Positions 1 to 7,840 of a DNA stretch of 64,000 nucleotides are shown one piece after another (position 1 is the stretch's first letter; each line of letters starts with the position of its first letter). Where the stretch lies: NCBI GenBank assembly GCA_014584695.1, contig JACTMI010000016.1, forward strand, positions 1 to 64,000, read 5' to 3'. The DNA comes from Acidobacteriota bacterium (GTDB taxonomy: Bacteria > Acidobacteriota > Thermoanaerobaculia > Multivoradales > JAGPDF01). Both the position numbers and the translations under genes were made by a program. A model generated the notes under the pieces. That model ran no database searches, was not told the origin of the DNA, and saw only the letters and a list, made by a program, of their open reading frames with translations.

Positions 1-1
1 A

Positions 2-1069
2 ACTCGCCTCCGGGTCTCGAGCTCCGCGCTCGAGAAACAACATCAAGCGATCGAACGACTTCACCCGGAAATCGCGTCAGGCGATTCTTTCCACGCCGAA
101 GCCATCGGCACGATCCGGGCGCTCACGGACGAGGCAGGAGAAGTCACCGACCGCTACACACTCGAAGCCTTCGGCACGCTCCTCGACCACCAAGGCGACG
201 ACCCCAACGCCTACCTCTTCGCCGGGGAGCCGCTCGATCCCAACTCGGGCTTCTTCTACAACCGCGCGCGATGGCTGGACTCGAATTCGGGGAGATTCTC
301 GAGCCTGGACACTTTCGACGGAGTCCCGGGCTCACCAGGGACACTCCACAAGTACTCGTACGCGGCACAGTCACCCACAGAGCTGACAGATCCTCTCGGT
401 CTCTTTGCTGGCGGGCTCTCCGAGATCTCGATTGTGATGTCAATCCGCAGCATCGTAACCGAGATCCAGATCAATGCCGGCTTCGGCCTCGTCAATGGCG
501 CATCTGGGAACGCAAGCGACTCACTCGCCTCGCTCTTCTTCAACGTGGTGTTGGGTGCTGGGGTGGTTGTTGGCGGTGTCGTCATTGGTGGAGCCGTTCG
601 CACAGGAGCGGCGATCTATCGAACGACGAGGATTCGCCGCGCTTTTCGCGCTCTCGCTGTTGGGCGGCCTTTCATCGGCCGCACCGGAGAGCTGACCCAA
701 GCCGCGCTGGCAAAGGTGTGGCAACTGGACGATAAGGTGCGCGGCTGGGTGATCGAGGGTCACCTGGCCTCGACTGAGTACCGGTCCTGGTACCGAATCG
801 GAGAGGAGGCGAACGGCTTCTTCCCGTTGATTGATTTTCAGAGTGGACGAGTGGTTGCTAGTCTCAAGTCAACGCGCGTCGTCGACAAAGACGAACTCAT
901 TGCCCACATAGACAATTTTCTACTCGGCGATCCGCGCGTCAACGGACGAGAGACTCGGAAGATTCTAGACATCAGGATCGGTCCCGGACTCTCGGGCACG
1001 GAGTTTGACGATGTTGTTCGCTACGGCGCAGCCCGTGGCGTCGAGGTCAGAGTCTCGAACTTCCCATGA
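2..1069 (+). CDS. RHS-repeat protein, C-terminal part with a PD-(D/E)XK-like nuclease tip (5' end outside window)
   Basis: The frame is open from the window edge. From about nt 89 it matches the end of an RHS core (FHAEAIGTIRALTDE, then YLFAGEPLDPNSGF and a closing DPLGL near nt 390-405). It closely parallels the second RHS gene at 5272-7464. The first ~29 codons do not look like RHS core, so this may be a displaced tip cassette rather than the end of an intact gene. After the core comes a glycine/valine-rich hydrophobic stretch (nt ~535-600), then a C-terminal domain (nt ~735-1069) with spaced E (WVIEGHL), D (FPLIDFQ) and SLK residues. That arrangement is typical of PD-(D/E)XK nuclease toxins in polymorphic toxin systems. 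The stop overlaps the next start by 4 bp. RHS identity is firm; nuclease activity is inferred from spacing alone. Confidence 0.7.
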   Translation, partial: TRLRVSSSALEKQHQAIERLHPEIASGDSFHAEAIGTIRALTDEAGEVTDRYTLEAFGTLLDHQGDDPNAYLFAGEPLDPNSGFFYNRARWLDSNSGRFSSLDTFDGVPGSPGTLHKYSYAAQSPTELTDPLGLFAGGLSEISIVMSIRSIVTEIQINAGFGLVNGASGNASDSLASLFFNVVLGAGVVVGGVVIGGAVRTGAAIYRTTRIRRAFRALAVGRPFIGRTGELTQAALAKVWQLDDKVRGWVIEGHLASTEYRSWYRIGEEANGFFPLIDFQSGRVVASLKSTRVVDKDELIAHIDNFLLGDPRVNGRETRKILDIRIGPGLSGTEFDDVVRYGAARGVEVRVSNFP

Positions 1070-2040
1070 CGCCGCATCGGCTCGAGACGCGCTTGTGCTT
1101 CGGTCCAGAGTCCCTCTCTGGAGTGGATATTGCCGAACTCGTGGAGGGTGGCCTCCTTGGATTTCGCCCCCGCTATGTTCGTGGCCGGCAGCTCTCGGCG
1201 AAGCAGACCGAGCTCTCGAAGGCCGCCTTGCGGAGTATCGAGCAGATTGATGTGCCAGAAGCCATCTTTCTCTCCGCCGAGAAGGGTTTCGGTGGAGAGA
1301 ACACCTTTTCGGTGTCGCTTCATCCAGGGAAAGGCGCCCTGACGCTCAGTTGGACGCTTCCGCAACACACCGAGCCACCCTGCGATGCACTCAGAGCACT
1401 CTGCAGGAGGGCCGGCTTCAACGCGGGCCTTTCTTTCGATGCCGAGGACGTGTTCTGGCAGTCCCTGACGGATGCGAACACTTACCGTGCGCTTGGCGGC
1501 CGGACCGACGGTCTGGCCGTACGAAGCGACCCCGAGTTCCCGGACCGGACGATCATCGATATTCGCCACAATCCTGGTCGGCTCGACCTCCTTCCCGGAA
1601 TGTGGATGGGGGCTGCTTGGCGGATCTACTGTGGGCCGAGCGCGATTGCGCTTCTCGGTCGCGAACGCCTTCTCTCTTTCGAAGGCGCATTCTCTCGAGA
1701 GGTGACGGACTCTGGCGTGGTGGTCACTACTCTGTTTCGAGATCCCCATGAACCAGCATCGGTCGCGGCCAGGGATACGCAAGCACGATTCCGACGATGG
1801 CTGAGACTCGACGAGATCGCCGACGCAACTAGTGACGTCGGTGTCGGCGAAGGGGGATTGCTCGTCGAGGAAGGCCGGTTTCCTCATGGTGGCGTACGTC
1901 GTGTCACGGCCCGCTATGACTCAGTGGGCAGGCTCGCCCATCGAGCATCTGCTATTCGGGAGGAGACGTTCGAGCTCGACGCGGAAGGGGAGATCTTGTG
2001 GAGGAGCGGGGAGCGACCCTTGCGCGAGGCGACCAAGTAA
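1066..2040 (+). CDS. Hypothetical protein, candidate immunity partner of the upstream RHS tip
   Basis: This 324-residue soluble-looking protein has no signal peptide, membrane segment or motif I recognise. Its ATG overlaps the RHS stop codon (ATGA), so the two are translationally coupled. In polymorphic toxin loci the gene directly after the toxin tip normally encodes the cognate immunity protein. At 324 residues it is long for an immunity protein, so it could instead be an unrelated cargo gene. Base composition is lower in G+C than the housekeeping genes of this window, like the tip before it, which is consistent with joint acquisition. The immunity role rests only on position. Confidence 0.5.
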   Translation: MTPHRLETRLCFGPESLSGVDIAELVEGGLLGFRPRYVRGRQLSAKQTELSKAALRSIEQIDVPEAIFLSAEKGFGGENTFSVSLHPGKGALTLSWTLPQHTEPPCDALRALCRRAGFNAGLSFDAEDVFWQSLTDANTYRALGGRTDGLAVRSDPEFPDRTIIDIRHNPGRLDLLPGMWMGAAWRIYCGPSAIALLGRERLLSFEGAFSREVTDSGVVVTTLFRDPHEPASVAARDTQARFRRWLRLDEIADATSDVGVGEGGLLVEEGRFPHGGVRRVTARYDSVGRLAHRASAIREETFELDAEGEILWRSGERPLREATK

Positions 2041-2100
2041 GCAAGGCTCCTGGCTGAGCCATGGCTTGATAGCCTATTGACCGAAGTAGCCTATTCCACG

Positions 2101-2880
2101 ATGTCCAAGGCCCCAGGTCCTCGCCCAACAATCGTCTCCTTTGGTGACGTTCTGCTCGCGGCAGGCAAGCGTCCGACGCCAGGCAGCGGTGCGGGCAGTG
2201 GGTATTCGACGCGCTTCGCGAACGCGATGGCGGTTTACGTGGCGAACGCCTTCCGCGGGCGATTCGCTGGGATTCGGCCGGATCCTTCGGGCAAGGGCGT
2301 GGAGTCTCCAGCGCGGGCAGTGCGGGGTCTGAAGAAGCTCGACGTCAACTTCAGCACGCCGCAGTCGGGTCTGGGTCTCGGGATCTCGCTGAAGTCCGTG
2401 CACGTGCGGGACAAGAATCCCACCCATCGTTTTCACCACAACACGAAGCGGAACGACGAGGAGCTGCGGGTGGAGGCGGCGGGGTATCATCAGCGCCAGC
2501 CGTACTCGGTACTGGTGGCGGTCGTGGTGCTGCCTTTCGAGGCCTGCGAGGACGCGGACAACCGTCCGTCGTCTTTTGGGACCTGGGTGCAGTATCTGTG
2601 GCCGCTCGCGGGGCGGAGAGACCCGCACGGCGACGTCGACCGCTTCGAGCACGTCTTCGTGGCGCTGTACGACCCGGAGAGCGCCGAGGTCGGCTTCTTC
2701 GACGTGACGGTACCGCCCGCCAAGGTCGGCCGACCGAGCACGGAGAAGCTCCTTTCGATCGAAGCTTTCGTCGAGCAGGTCGCGGTGACCTACGAGCAGC
2801 GCAACGCCCTCGACTTCAGGTGGGAAAGCGGCGAGCGCGAGCCGGCCGAGGAATCGCCCGAAGAGGACGACGAGGAGTAG
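2101..2880 (+). CDS. Candidate type II restriction endonuclease
   Basis: This 259-residue protein faces a C5 methyltransferase, Vsr and an XRE controller on the opposite strand, the usual company of a type II restriction enzyme. Residues ~81-98 show an Asp (KKLDVNF) followed 15 residues later by SLKSV, a D-x(n)-(S/D/E)-x-K arrangement of the PD-(D/E)XK nuclease fold; E68 could be a further acidic ligand. The C-terminus is very acidic (EESPEEDDEE). I chose ATG 2101; an upstream TTG at 2077 adds eight residues. Its 3' end overlaps the 3' end of vsr by 65 bp tail to tail. I do not recognise the recognition specificity. An unrelated cargo gene is possible, but the context makes the nuclease call the best fit. 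Confidence 0.55.
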   Translation: MSKAPGPRPTIVSFGDVLLAAGKRPTPGSGAGSGYSTRFANAMAVYVANAFRGRFAGIRPDPSGKGVESPARAVRGLKKLDVNFSTPQSGLGLGISLKSVHVRDKNPTHRFHHNTKRNDEELRVEAAGYHQRQPYSVLVAVVVLPFEACEDADNRPSSFGTWVQYLWPLAGRRDPHGDVDRFEHVFVALYDPESAEVGFFDVTVPPAKVGRPSTEKLLSIEAFVEQVAVTYEQRNALDFRWESGEREPAEESPEEDDEE

Positions 2881-3292
2881 GGAGCGCCCGAGCGAGCTTC
2901 CGGCCGAGCTCTCGTAAGTCGCACGTCTCGCATTCCCAGACGGTGAGGACGCAATAGCCGAGGGCCTCGAGGGCCCCGACCTTGCGGGCATCTCGCCGCC
3001 GATTGTCTCGAAACTTCTCCGTCCACCAGGCGCGATTACGTTTCGGGACGGTGGCTCTCGGGCAGCCCGGGTGCTGATGCCAGAAACAGCCGTGGACGAA
3101 CACCGCCCATTTGCGTGAGCGATTGGCGATGTCGGGTGAGCCGGGCAGGTCGCGATTGGCGAGGCGAAATCTGTGGCCCATGGCCGCGAGTACTTGGCGG
3201 ACGATCCGCTCGGGTCCGGTGTCGGTGCGGCGCTGGTCGAGCATGCGCCTGCGGGTGTCGGCATCCGAGGCGGGGGGCGACCGCCGCACCAC
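2816..3292 (-). CDS. vsr: Very short patch repair endonuclease Vsr
   Basis: Vsr nicks 5' of the mismatched T at T:G mispairs that arise when 5-methylcytosine deaminates, so it protects methylated sites from mutation. The protein shows the family hallmarks in order: an N-terminal RRRM-x(5)-TDTGPE segment, LPGSPDI with the catalytic Asp (~D54), and the zinc/active-site cluster VHGCFWHQHPGCP (~66-78). A trailing WWTEKFRDN and VLTVWECE follow. I chose GTG 3292, 8 nt after the methyltransferase stop, because the RRRM segment conserved in the family would be cut by starting at ATG 3244. The C-terminal tail extends past the usual end and overlaps the endonuclease gene by 65 bp. It forms one operon with the methyltransferase and controller. 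Confidence 0.88.
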   Translation of the reverse strand: MVRRSPPASDADTRRRMLDQRRTDTGPERIVRQVLAAMGHRFRLANRDLPGSPDIANRSRKWAVFVHGCFWHQHPGCPRATVPKRNRAWWTEKFRDNRRRDARKVGALEALGYCVLTVWECETCDLRELGRKLARALPTPRRPLRAIPRPARARRFPT

Positions 3293-3300
3293 GGGGAGTC

Positions 3301-4596
3301 TCAGGCGCGGAGCGAGAAGTTGGCGCGTCGCTCGACGAGCTCGAGGAAGCCGGGCGGGAAGCGAAGCTTGGCCTGACGAGCTCTCGAGTAGAAGCCGGCG
3401 GCGGCGCGCACGGAGAGCGGCCGTGTCGGATAGCGGAGAAACTTCTCGAGCGGCGGCGTCGCCTCGCGGACGGGCCAAGCCGACACGAACGAGATCCATC
3501 GCTCGCTTTTTGCCCCCCAAGCCGCGCGCGGCCAGGAGCCCTTTCTCGTGCGATGGAGGGGCTCGTCGCTTCCCGGGTCGTAGGTGCCAGGCTCGACCAG
3601 TCGTTTGCCGATCCAGGCGGCGACATCGACGGTGACGGCGTTTCCGACGAGCTTCCAACGATGGCCGCTCCGCTGCACCTCGTTCGACGGCAGAGTCCAG
3701 TCGGCCTCGAATCCCTGCAACCGTTCGGCGTCGCGAATGTCGGGCTGGACGATCTCGCCCGAGGGCAGCACGATCGCCGGCGGTGACGGGATCCCGATCG
3801 TCGATCCACCCTTGAGCGTCGGCACCGCGTCGACGGCCCAGCCCAGGCCGCGCAGCCCCTCGGTCCAGTAGAAGCCACAGGCCACGTCGCGCCAGCGCTC
3901 GAGCGCAGGGGGTGCGGGCTCGCCGGCGTCGTCGACGAGAAGGACGTCGCGCGGGTCTCCTACTTTCGATGCGACCACGTAGACGCGCTCCCGCCGCTGC
4001 GGCAGTCCCGTCGAGCGAGAGTCGACGACTCGATAGGCCCAGGCGTAGCCGAGCTCCTCGAGCGCGGTGACTATATGGTCGAGCGCCTGGCCCTGGTGGA
4101 GCTGCAGCATGAAGGGGACGTTTTCGAGCAGCAGCCAGGGGACGTCGTGGGTGCGCAGAAGCCGGAAGACCTCGTCGATCAACCCGGAGCGCTCGCCACG
4201 AATGCCGGCCGTAGTGCCGGCCTGCGAGAGGTCCTGGCAGGGAAAGCCCGCGGCGACGAGCTGCGTGCCGCGCGGGAGCTTCTCCAAGTCGCAAACGTCC
4301 GCGTGGACCGGGATCTCAGGGAAGCGCTCGTGGAGCACGGCGATGGCTCCCAGCTCGTTTTCGCAGAGGAGCTTTGTCCGGTGGCCGGCACGCGCGAGAC
4401 CGAGCTCGATGCCGCCGATGCCCGCGAAGAGCCCGATCGCGGTCATGGGCTGGCCCTCGCGTGCGCGCTTCACGCGGCGGGCCTGGGGCCGGAAAAGGGA
4501 GATTTGGGGAGGGGCCGGCATCGTCTCTTCAGGAGAGACGGAAATCACCCCCTTCGATCTCGCGCGTGGCGACTTCTGAACCGCCTTTCGTGTCAT
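3301..4596 (-). CDS. DNA (cytosine-5-)-methyltransferase
   Basis: This enzyme transfers a methyl group from S-adenosylmethionine to C5 of cytosine in its recognition site, shielding host DNA from the partner endonuclease. Motifs are in canonical order: motif I IGLFAGIGGIELGL (~54-67), motif IV GFPCQDLSQAG with catalytic Cys120, motif VI LLLENV, motif VIII QRRERVYVVAS and motif X WKLVGNAVTVDVA. The C-terminal ~90 residues past motif X are extra and Arg-rich, and may contribute to target recognition. The start at 4596 overlaps the controller stop by 4 bp. An internal ATG just before motif I (residue 51) is an alternative but would abandon that coupling. It is the middle gene of the controller-methyltransferase-vsr operon. 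Confidence 0.92.
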   Translation of the reverse strand: MTRKAVQKSPRARSKGVISVSPEETMPAPPQISLFRPQARRVKRAREGQPMTAIGLFAGIGGIELGLARAGHRTKLLCENELGAIAVLHERFPEIPVHADVCDLEKLPRGTQLVAAGFPCQDLSQAGTTAGIRGERSGLIDEVFRLLRTHDVPWLLLENVPFMLQLHQGQALDHIVTALEELGYAWAYRVVDSRSTGLPQRRERVYVVASKVGDPRDVLLVDDAGEPAPPALERWRDVACGFYWTEGLRGLGWAVDAVPTLKGGSTIGIPSPPAIVLPSGEIVQPDIRDAERLQGFEADWTLPSNEVQRSGHRWKLVGNAVTVDVAAWIGKRLVEPGTYDPGSDEPLHRTRKGSWPRAAWGAKSERWISFVSAWPVREATPPLEKFLRYPTRPLSVRAAAGFYSRARQAKLRFPPGFLELVERRANFSLRA

Positions 4597-4970
4597 CGAG
4601 TTTCCGTGAGTGTCCCCGAAAGGGCGGTCTTCATCTTCTCCTTGCGGATCAGGCTGTCCATCACGTGACAGACGACTTCCTGATCCTCGCGGCCGAGCAT
4701 ATCGACCTGACGACAGAGTTCCTGCAACCGCTTGTTACAAATGTGGAAGTCGGTGGCCACCCAGTCCGAATTGCTTCCCCTGACGAGCCGATCGAGAGAG
4801 ACCTCGAGGACATCGGCGATGTGGACTATATAGTTGAACTGTGGCTTGGTCTTTCCTGTCTCCCATCGAGAAACGAGTCGCGGCTGGACTCCCAGGAGCT
4901 GAGCAAGGTCCTGCTGCGTCAACCTCCTAAATCTTCGCAGCCTGGAAAGGCTAGTTCCAAAGTCGTTCAC
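4593..4970 (-). CDS. XRE-family helix-turn-helix regulator, likely controller of the restriction-modification locus
   Basis: The protein has 125 residues. Residues ~7-62 form a Cro/C1-type HTH: LRRFRRLTQQDLAQLLGVQ then RLVSRWETGKTKPQ. The rest is a helical C-terminal half ending in basic residues. It is the first gene of the operon and overlaps the methyltransferase by ATGA. Small XRE proteins in this position are often C proteins, which delay endonuclease expression until the host is methylated. C proteins are usually ~80 residues, so this one is longer than typical. A promoter with an inverted repeat in its spacer lies 50 nt upstream and would suit autoregulation. The DNA-binding fold is clear; the controller role is inferred. 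Confidence 0.75.
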   Translation of the reverse strand: MNDFGTSLSRLRRFRRLTQQDLAQLLGVQPRLVSRWETGKTKPQFNYIVHIADVLEVSLDRLVRGSNSDWVATDFHICNKRLQELCRQVDMLGREDQEVVCHVMDSLIRKEKMKTALSGTLTETR

Positions 4971-5019
4971 GAGTAGAGCACACCCCAGAGCTGGCCTTGA
5001 TGCCCCTCAGTTGCGAAAG

Positions 5020-5046
5020 CCTATAGAGACTGTGTTGTCTAGTCAA
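5020..5046 (-). promoter_or_regulatory. Promoter with internal operator-like inverted repeat for the controller operon
   Basis: On the minus strand, TTGACT (5046-5041) and TATAGG (5025-5020) lie 15 bp apart, about 50 nt upstream of the XRE start. The spacer holds an exact inverted repeat AGAC-6-GTCT (5027-5040). A second pair GACT/AGTC (5028-5031, 5041-5044) resembles C-box half sites. The spacing is short for a strong sigma-70 promoter, and a bound regulator could act on it. Confidence 0.5.
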
Positions 5047-5271
5047 GAAAAGGCAGGCCGCTTGGGACCTCCGCTGATCCCGCGAAGCCGCTGCTGCCCT
5101 GCTCGATTCTCAGCTGGAGCAGCAGCAGGCACCTCCCCGCACTCATGGCGCTCCGAGCCCGGTGACCACTCCACGCAAGTCGAGGCGTGCTGAGACTCCG
5201 CCCTACAGTTCCTTGCGGAGCCACGAAGTTCCAGCTCTGTCCCAACGGCGGACGCACTGAGCCCCTCTAGA

Positions 5272-7464
5272 ATGTCGACACGTCGCGCGAGCGTAAGGAC
5301 GAGTACTAGGAGAAGGTCCTTGTGGCGGTCAGTCGTGGCGAGAATGCTGGTCGTCGCCGTGCCGCTCCATGCACTCGCGCCGGAGCTGCTCGCAGTCGCT
5401 CGCGCCGATTCGCGAGGAGACGCCGATGCGAGCTCGAAGGCTGACCACAACGCCTCGGTTCGGTTGATTCGCACGCATTTTCCGGATGGCACCGTGCGCC
5501 GCACGGAGCTCGACGCACTCGGCCGGCAGACGAAGCGGATCCTGCCGGACGGCGCCGAGGAGCGGTTCACCTACGACGTCGCCGGCAACCGCAGGACCCG
5601 CGTCGACTTCGCCGGGCGCGCGACGCACTACCTCTACGACGCCTCGAACCGTCTGCAGCGCCGCACCTACCCGGACGGCTCGTTCCACGCCTTCACCTAC
5701 ACGGCCACGGGGCGGCGGGCGTCGATGGTCGACGCGCGCGGCACGACGAGCTACGCCTACGACAGTCGGGACCGGGTGACCGGCCTGACCTACCCGGACG
5801 GGCGAAGCCTCGGTTTCGCGTACGACTTGGCGGGAAACCGGACCGGGCTCACCGCGTTCGTGGACGGGCAGGCGCTCGCCACCTCGTTCACCTACGACGC
5901 GCTGAGCCGCCTCGACACGGTGACCGACCCGGCCGGCGGGGTCTACGTCCACGGCTACGACGAGAACGGCAACCGGGCGAGCCTCGTCCACCCGAACGGC
6001 GTCGCGACGAGCTACCAGCACGACAACCGCAACCGGCTGCGCGAGCTCACCGCCGTCCATGCGGTGTCCGGCACGGTGGTCTCCTACGTCTACACGCTCG
6101 CCGCGACCGGCCAGCGGACGCGGATCACCGAGCAGGACGGCACCACGCGGCACTACGGCTACGACCTGCTCTCGCGGCTGACCGACGCTCGGCGTCACCT
6201 ACGCCTACGACAGCCGCGACCGCCTGCTGAGCGAGAACGCGGTCGTCCACGGCTGGGACGCCAACGGCAACCAGACCAGCAAGACCGGCCCCGACGGCGC
6301 CACCTACACCTGGGACTTCGAGAACCGCCTGACTACCTGGTCGACCCCTGGCACCAGACCAGCGCCGCCGGCAGAACCCTCGTCCTCAGCCAAGTCGTCG
6401 CCGAATCCGACCCGACCAGCGCCACCCTCACCGCCTACCACGTGCGAGGCGACGACCTCCTCGCCACCCTGAGGCCCGACCCGACAAGCCCCGGCACCTG
6501 GATCTCCCGCTACTTCCACGCCGAAGGTATCGGAACGATCCGCGCCCTCACCGACGAAGAAGGCCAGGTCACCGACCGCTACTCCTTCGAAGCCTTCGGC
6601 ACCCTCCTCAGCCACGAAGGCGAAGATCCGAACCAGTACCTCTTCGCCGGCGAGCCGCTCGATCCGAACTCCGGCTTCTACTACAACAGGGCCAGGTGGC
6701 TCGATCCGAATGCGGGACGCTTCGCCAGTGTCGATCCGTTTCCGGGGTACGGCACCGAACCACTTTCGATCCATCGCTACCTGTATTCGGGCCTCAACCC
6801 GGCGCTCTTCTCCGATCCTTCCGGGGAGGACTTCGTAGGTGCAATCACTTCCCTTGCCATCTCGGGCCTTATCAATGCGAGCTTCGCCGTGCTCTTGGGA
6901 AACAATTCCATTTCTCAGCCCGGGTTTGGCTGGAGGCTCCTTAGTGATTTCTTCTGGGGAGCAGCCACGGCGCCACTCGGAGGCATTCTCAGTCGCCTTG
7001 CGTTGCGACTCATCAAGCCGTGGACACCCAGCATCCTGAGCGCTATTGGCAGCTGGAACGTCATTCAGATCAGCGGCACTGCCACCAGGAGAATGCTGGT
7101 CAGATTCAGTCGTCTCTTCATGAACACCAATCGCAATCCTCCAAGCATTGGCTCCACTTGGATTGGGAGACAGTTGAAGCGATTCCTCCCCGGTTTCAAT
7201 TGGGAGATGCACCACCTGAACATTCTTCAGTGTTTCTCTCGGAAGGGCCCCAACCAACTCTTTACGGATGTCTTCGAGAACGAAGGTTTGAGGAGACTTG
7301 GAAACGGGTTGTGGAACATGGCTCCGATCCCGAGGTTCCTTAACAACTTCATCAGCAACTCGGAGCGCTGGGCACCGATCTTCGCGACTATCTGGTACTC
7401 CACGCTTTTCTTTGGGCCGTGGCAAACACTGCAAGCTGTAACTGGTGACGGGGACGAGGAATGA
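5272..7464 (+). CDS. Secreted RHS-repeat protein with HNH/GHH-like toxin tip; core carries a compensated frameshift
   Basis: An Arg-rich N-terminus and hydrophobic stretch (LVVAVPLHALAPELLAVARA) form a Sec signal. Many YD repeats follow (FTYDVAGNR, YAYDSRDRV, HGYDENGNR). Nt ~6191-6320 read as ordinary RHS only in the +1 frame (TYAYDSRDRLLSEN, then TWDFENRLT); the annotated frame resumes sense at DYLVDPWHQTS. This is a compensated pair of frameshifts, so the tip stays in frame but ~45 residues are scrambled. The core ends near residue 520. The tip (521-730) has hydrophobic helices, then MHHLN with H647/H648 and LGNGLWNMAPIP, resembling HNH/GHH-type nuclease tips. The start is uncertain: TAGAAT at 5268-5273 overlaps ATG 5272, and ATG 5344 would keep the signal sequence. 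It overlaps its partner gene by 4 bp. Confidence 0.75.
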   Translation: MSTRRASVRTSTRRRSLWRSVVARMLVVAVPLHALAPELLAVARADSRGDADASSKADHNASVRLIRTHFPDGTVRRTELDALGRQTKRILPDGAEERFTYDVAGNRRTRVDFAGRATHYLYDASNRLQRRTYPDGSFHAFTYTATGRRASMVDARGTTSYAYDSRDRVTGLTYPDGRSLGFAYDLAGNRTGLTAFVDGQALATSFTYDALSRLDTVTDPAGGVYVHGYDENGNRASLVHPNGVATSYQHDNRNRLRELTAVHAVSGTVVSYVYTLAATGQRTRITEQDGTTRHYGYDLLSRLTDARRHLRLRQPRPPAERERGRPRLGRQRQPDQQDRPRRRHLHLGLREPPDYLVDPWHQTSAAGRTLVLSQVVAESDPTSATLTAYHVRGDDLLATLRPDPTSPGTWISRYFHAEGIGTIRALTDEEGQVTDRYSFEAFGTLLSHEGEDPNQYLFAGEPLDPNSGFYYNRARWLDPNAGRFASVDPFPGYGTEPLSIHRYLYSGLNPALFSDPSGEDFVGAITSLAISGLINASFAVLLGNNSISQPGFGWRLLSDFFWGAATAPLGGILSRLALRLIKPWTPSILSAIGSWNVIQISGTATRRMLVRFSRLFMNTNRNPPSIGSTWIGRQLKRFLPGFNWEMHHLNILQCFSRKGPNQLFTDVFENEGLRRLGNGLWNMAPIPRFLNNFISNSERWAPIFATIWYSTLFFGPWQTLQAVTGDGDEE

Positions 7465-7769
7465 TCGGTCGATTGGTGACGTACGACGACGGCACGACCG
7501 CTGTTGAACTGGGCGATCATGTTGAGATGCGAGTCTGGCTGTGGAAGAGCCGCGGACGAGTGGTCTACGTGCCCGGGCTCTCGAACCAGCACGAGGAGAT
7601 GGAGTTTGGCGGGCTGACCTGGGTCGGCGTTTCGCTTACGGACGGCTCCCTCGTGAAGACAGTTGTGCATCCTCAGACCATGCGCCTCAAGAAGAGCGTC
7701 AAGTTTGCGGGTCGCGGTACCGAACCGATTCGACCCGTTCGTCCCTCTGACAATCTAGTGGAGGAGTAA
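7461..7769 (+). CDS. Small protein, candidate immunity protein for the second RHS tip
   Basis: The 102-residue soluble protein starts inside the stop codon of the RHS gene (ATGA). It is acidic at the N-terminus with a central beta-rich stretch (VEMRVWLWKSRGRVVYVPG, then EFGGLTWVGVSL) and a basic patch MRLKKSVKF. Small size, coupling and position directly after a nuclease-like tip match the usual immunity gene. I recognise no named domain with confidence. Confidence 0.6.
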   Translation: MIGRLVTYDDGTTAVELGDHVEMRVWLWKSRGRVVYVPGLSNQHEEMEFGGLTWVGVSLTDGSLVKTVVHPQTMRLKKSVKFAGRGTEPIRPVRPSDNLVEE

Positions 7770-7840
7770 TACGTCGGCTTTGGTGGACAGGGCTCTTGTG
7801 GTGGATCTGATGAAGTCAAGACAAGCTTGGAGGAGAGACC

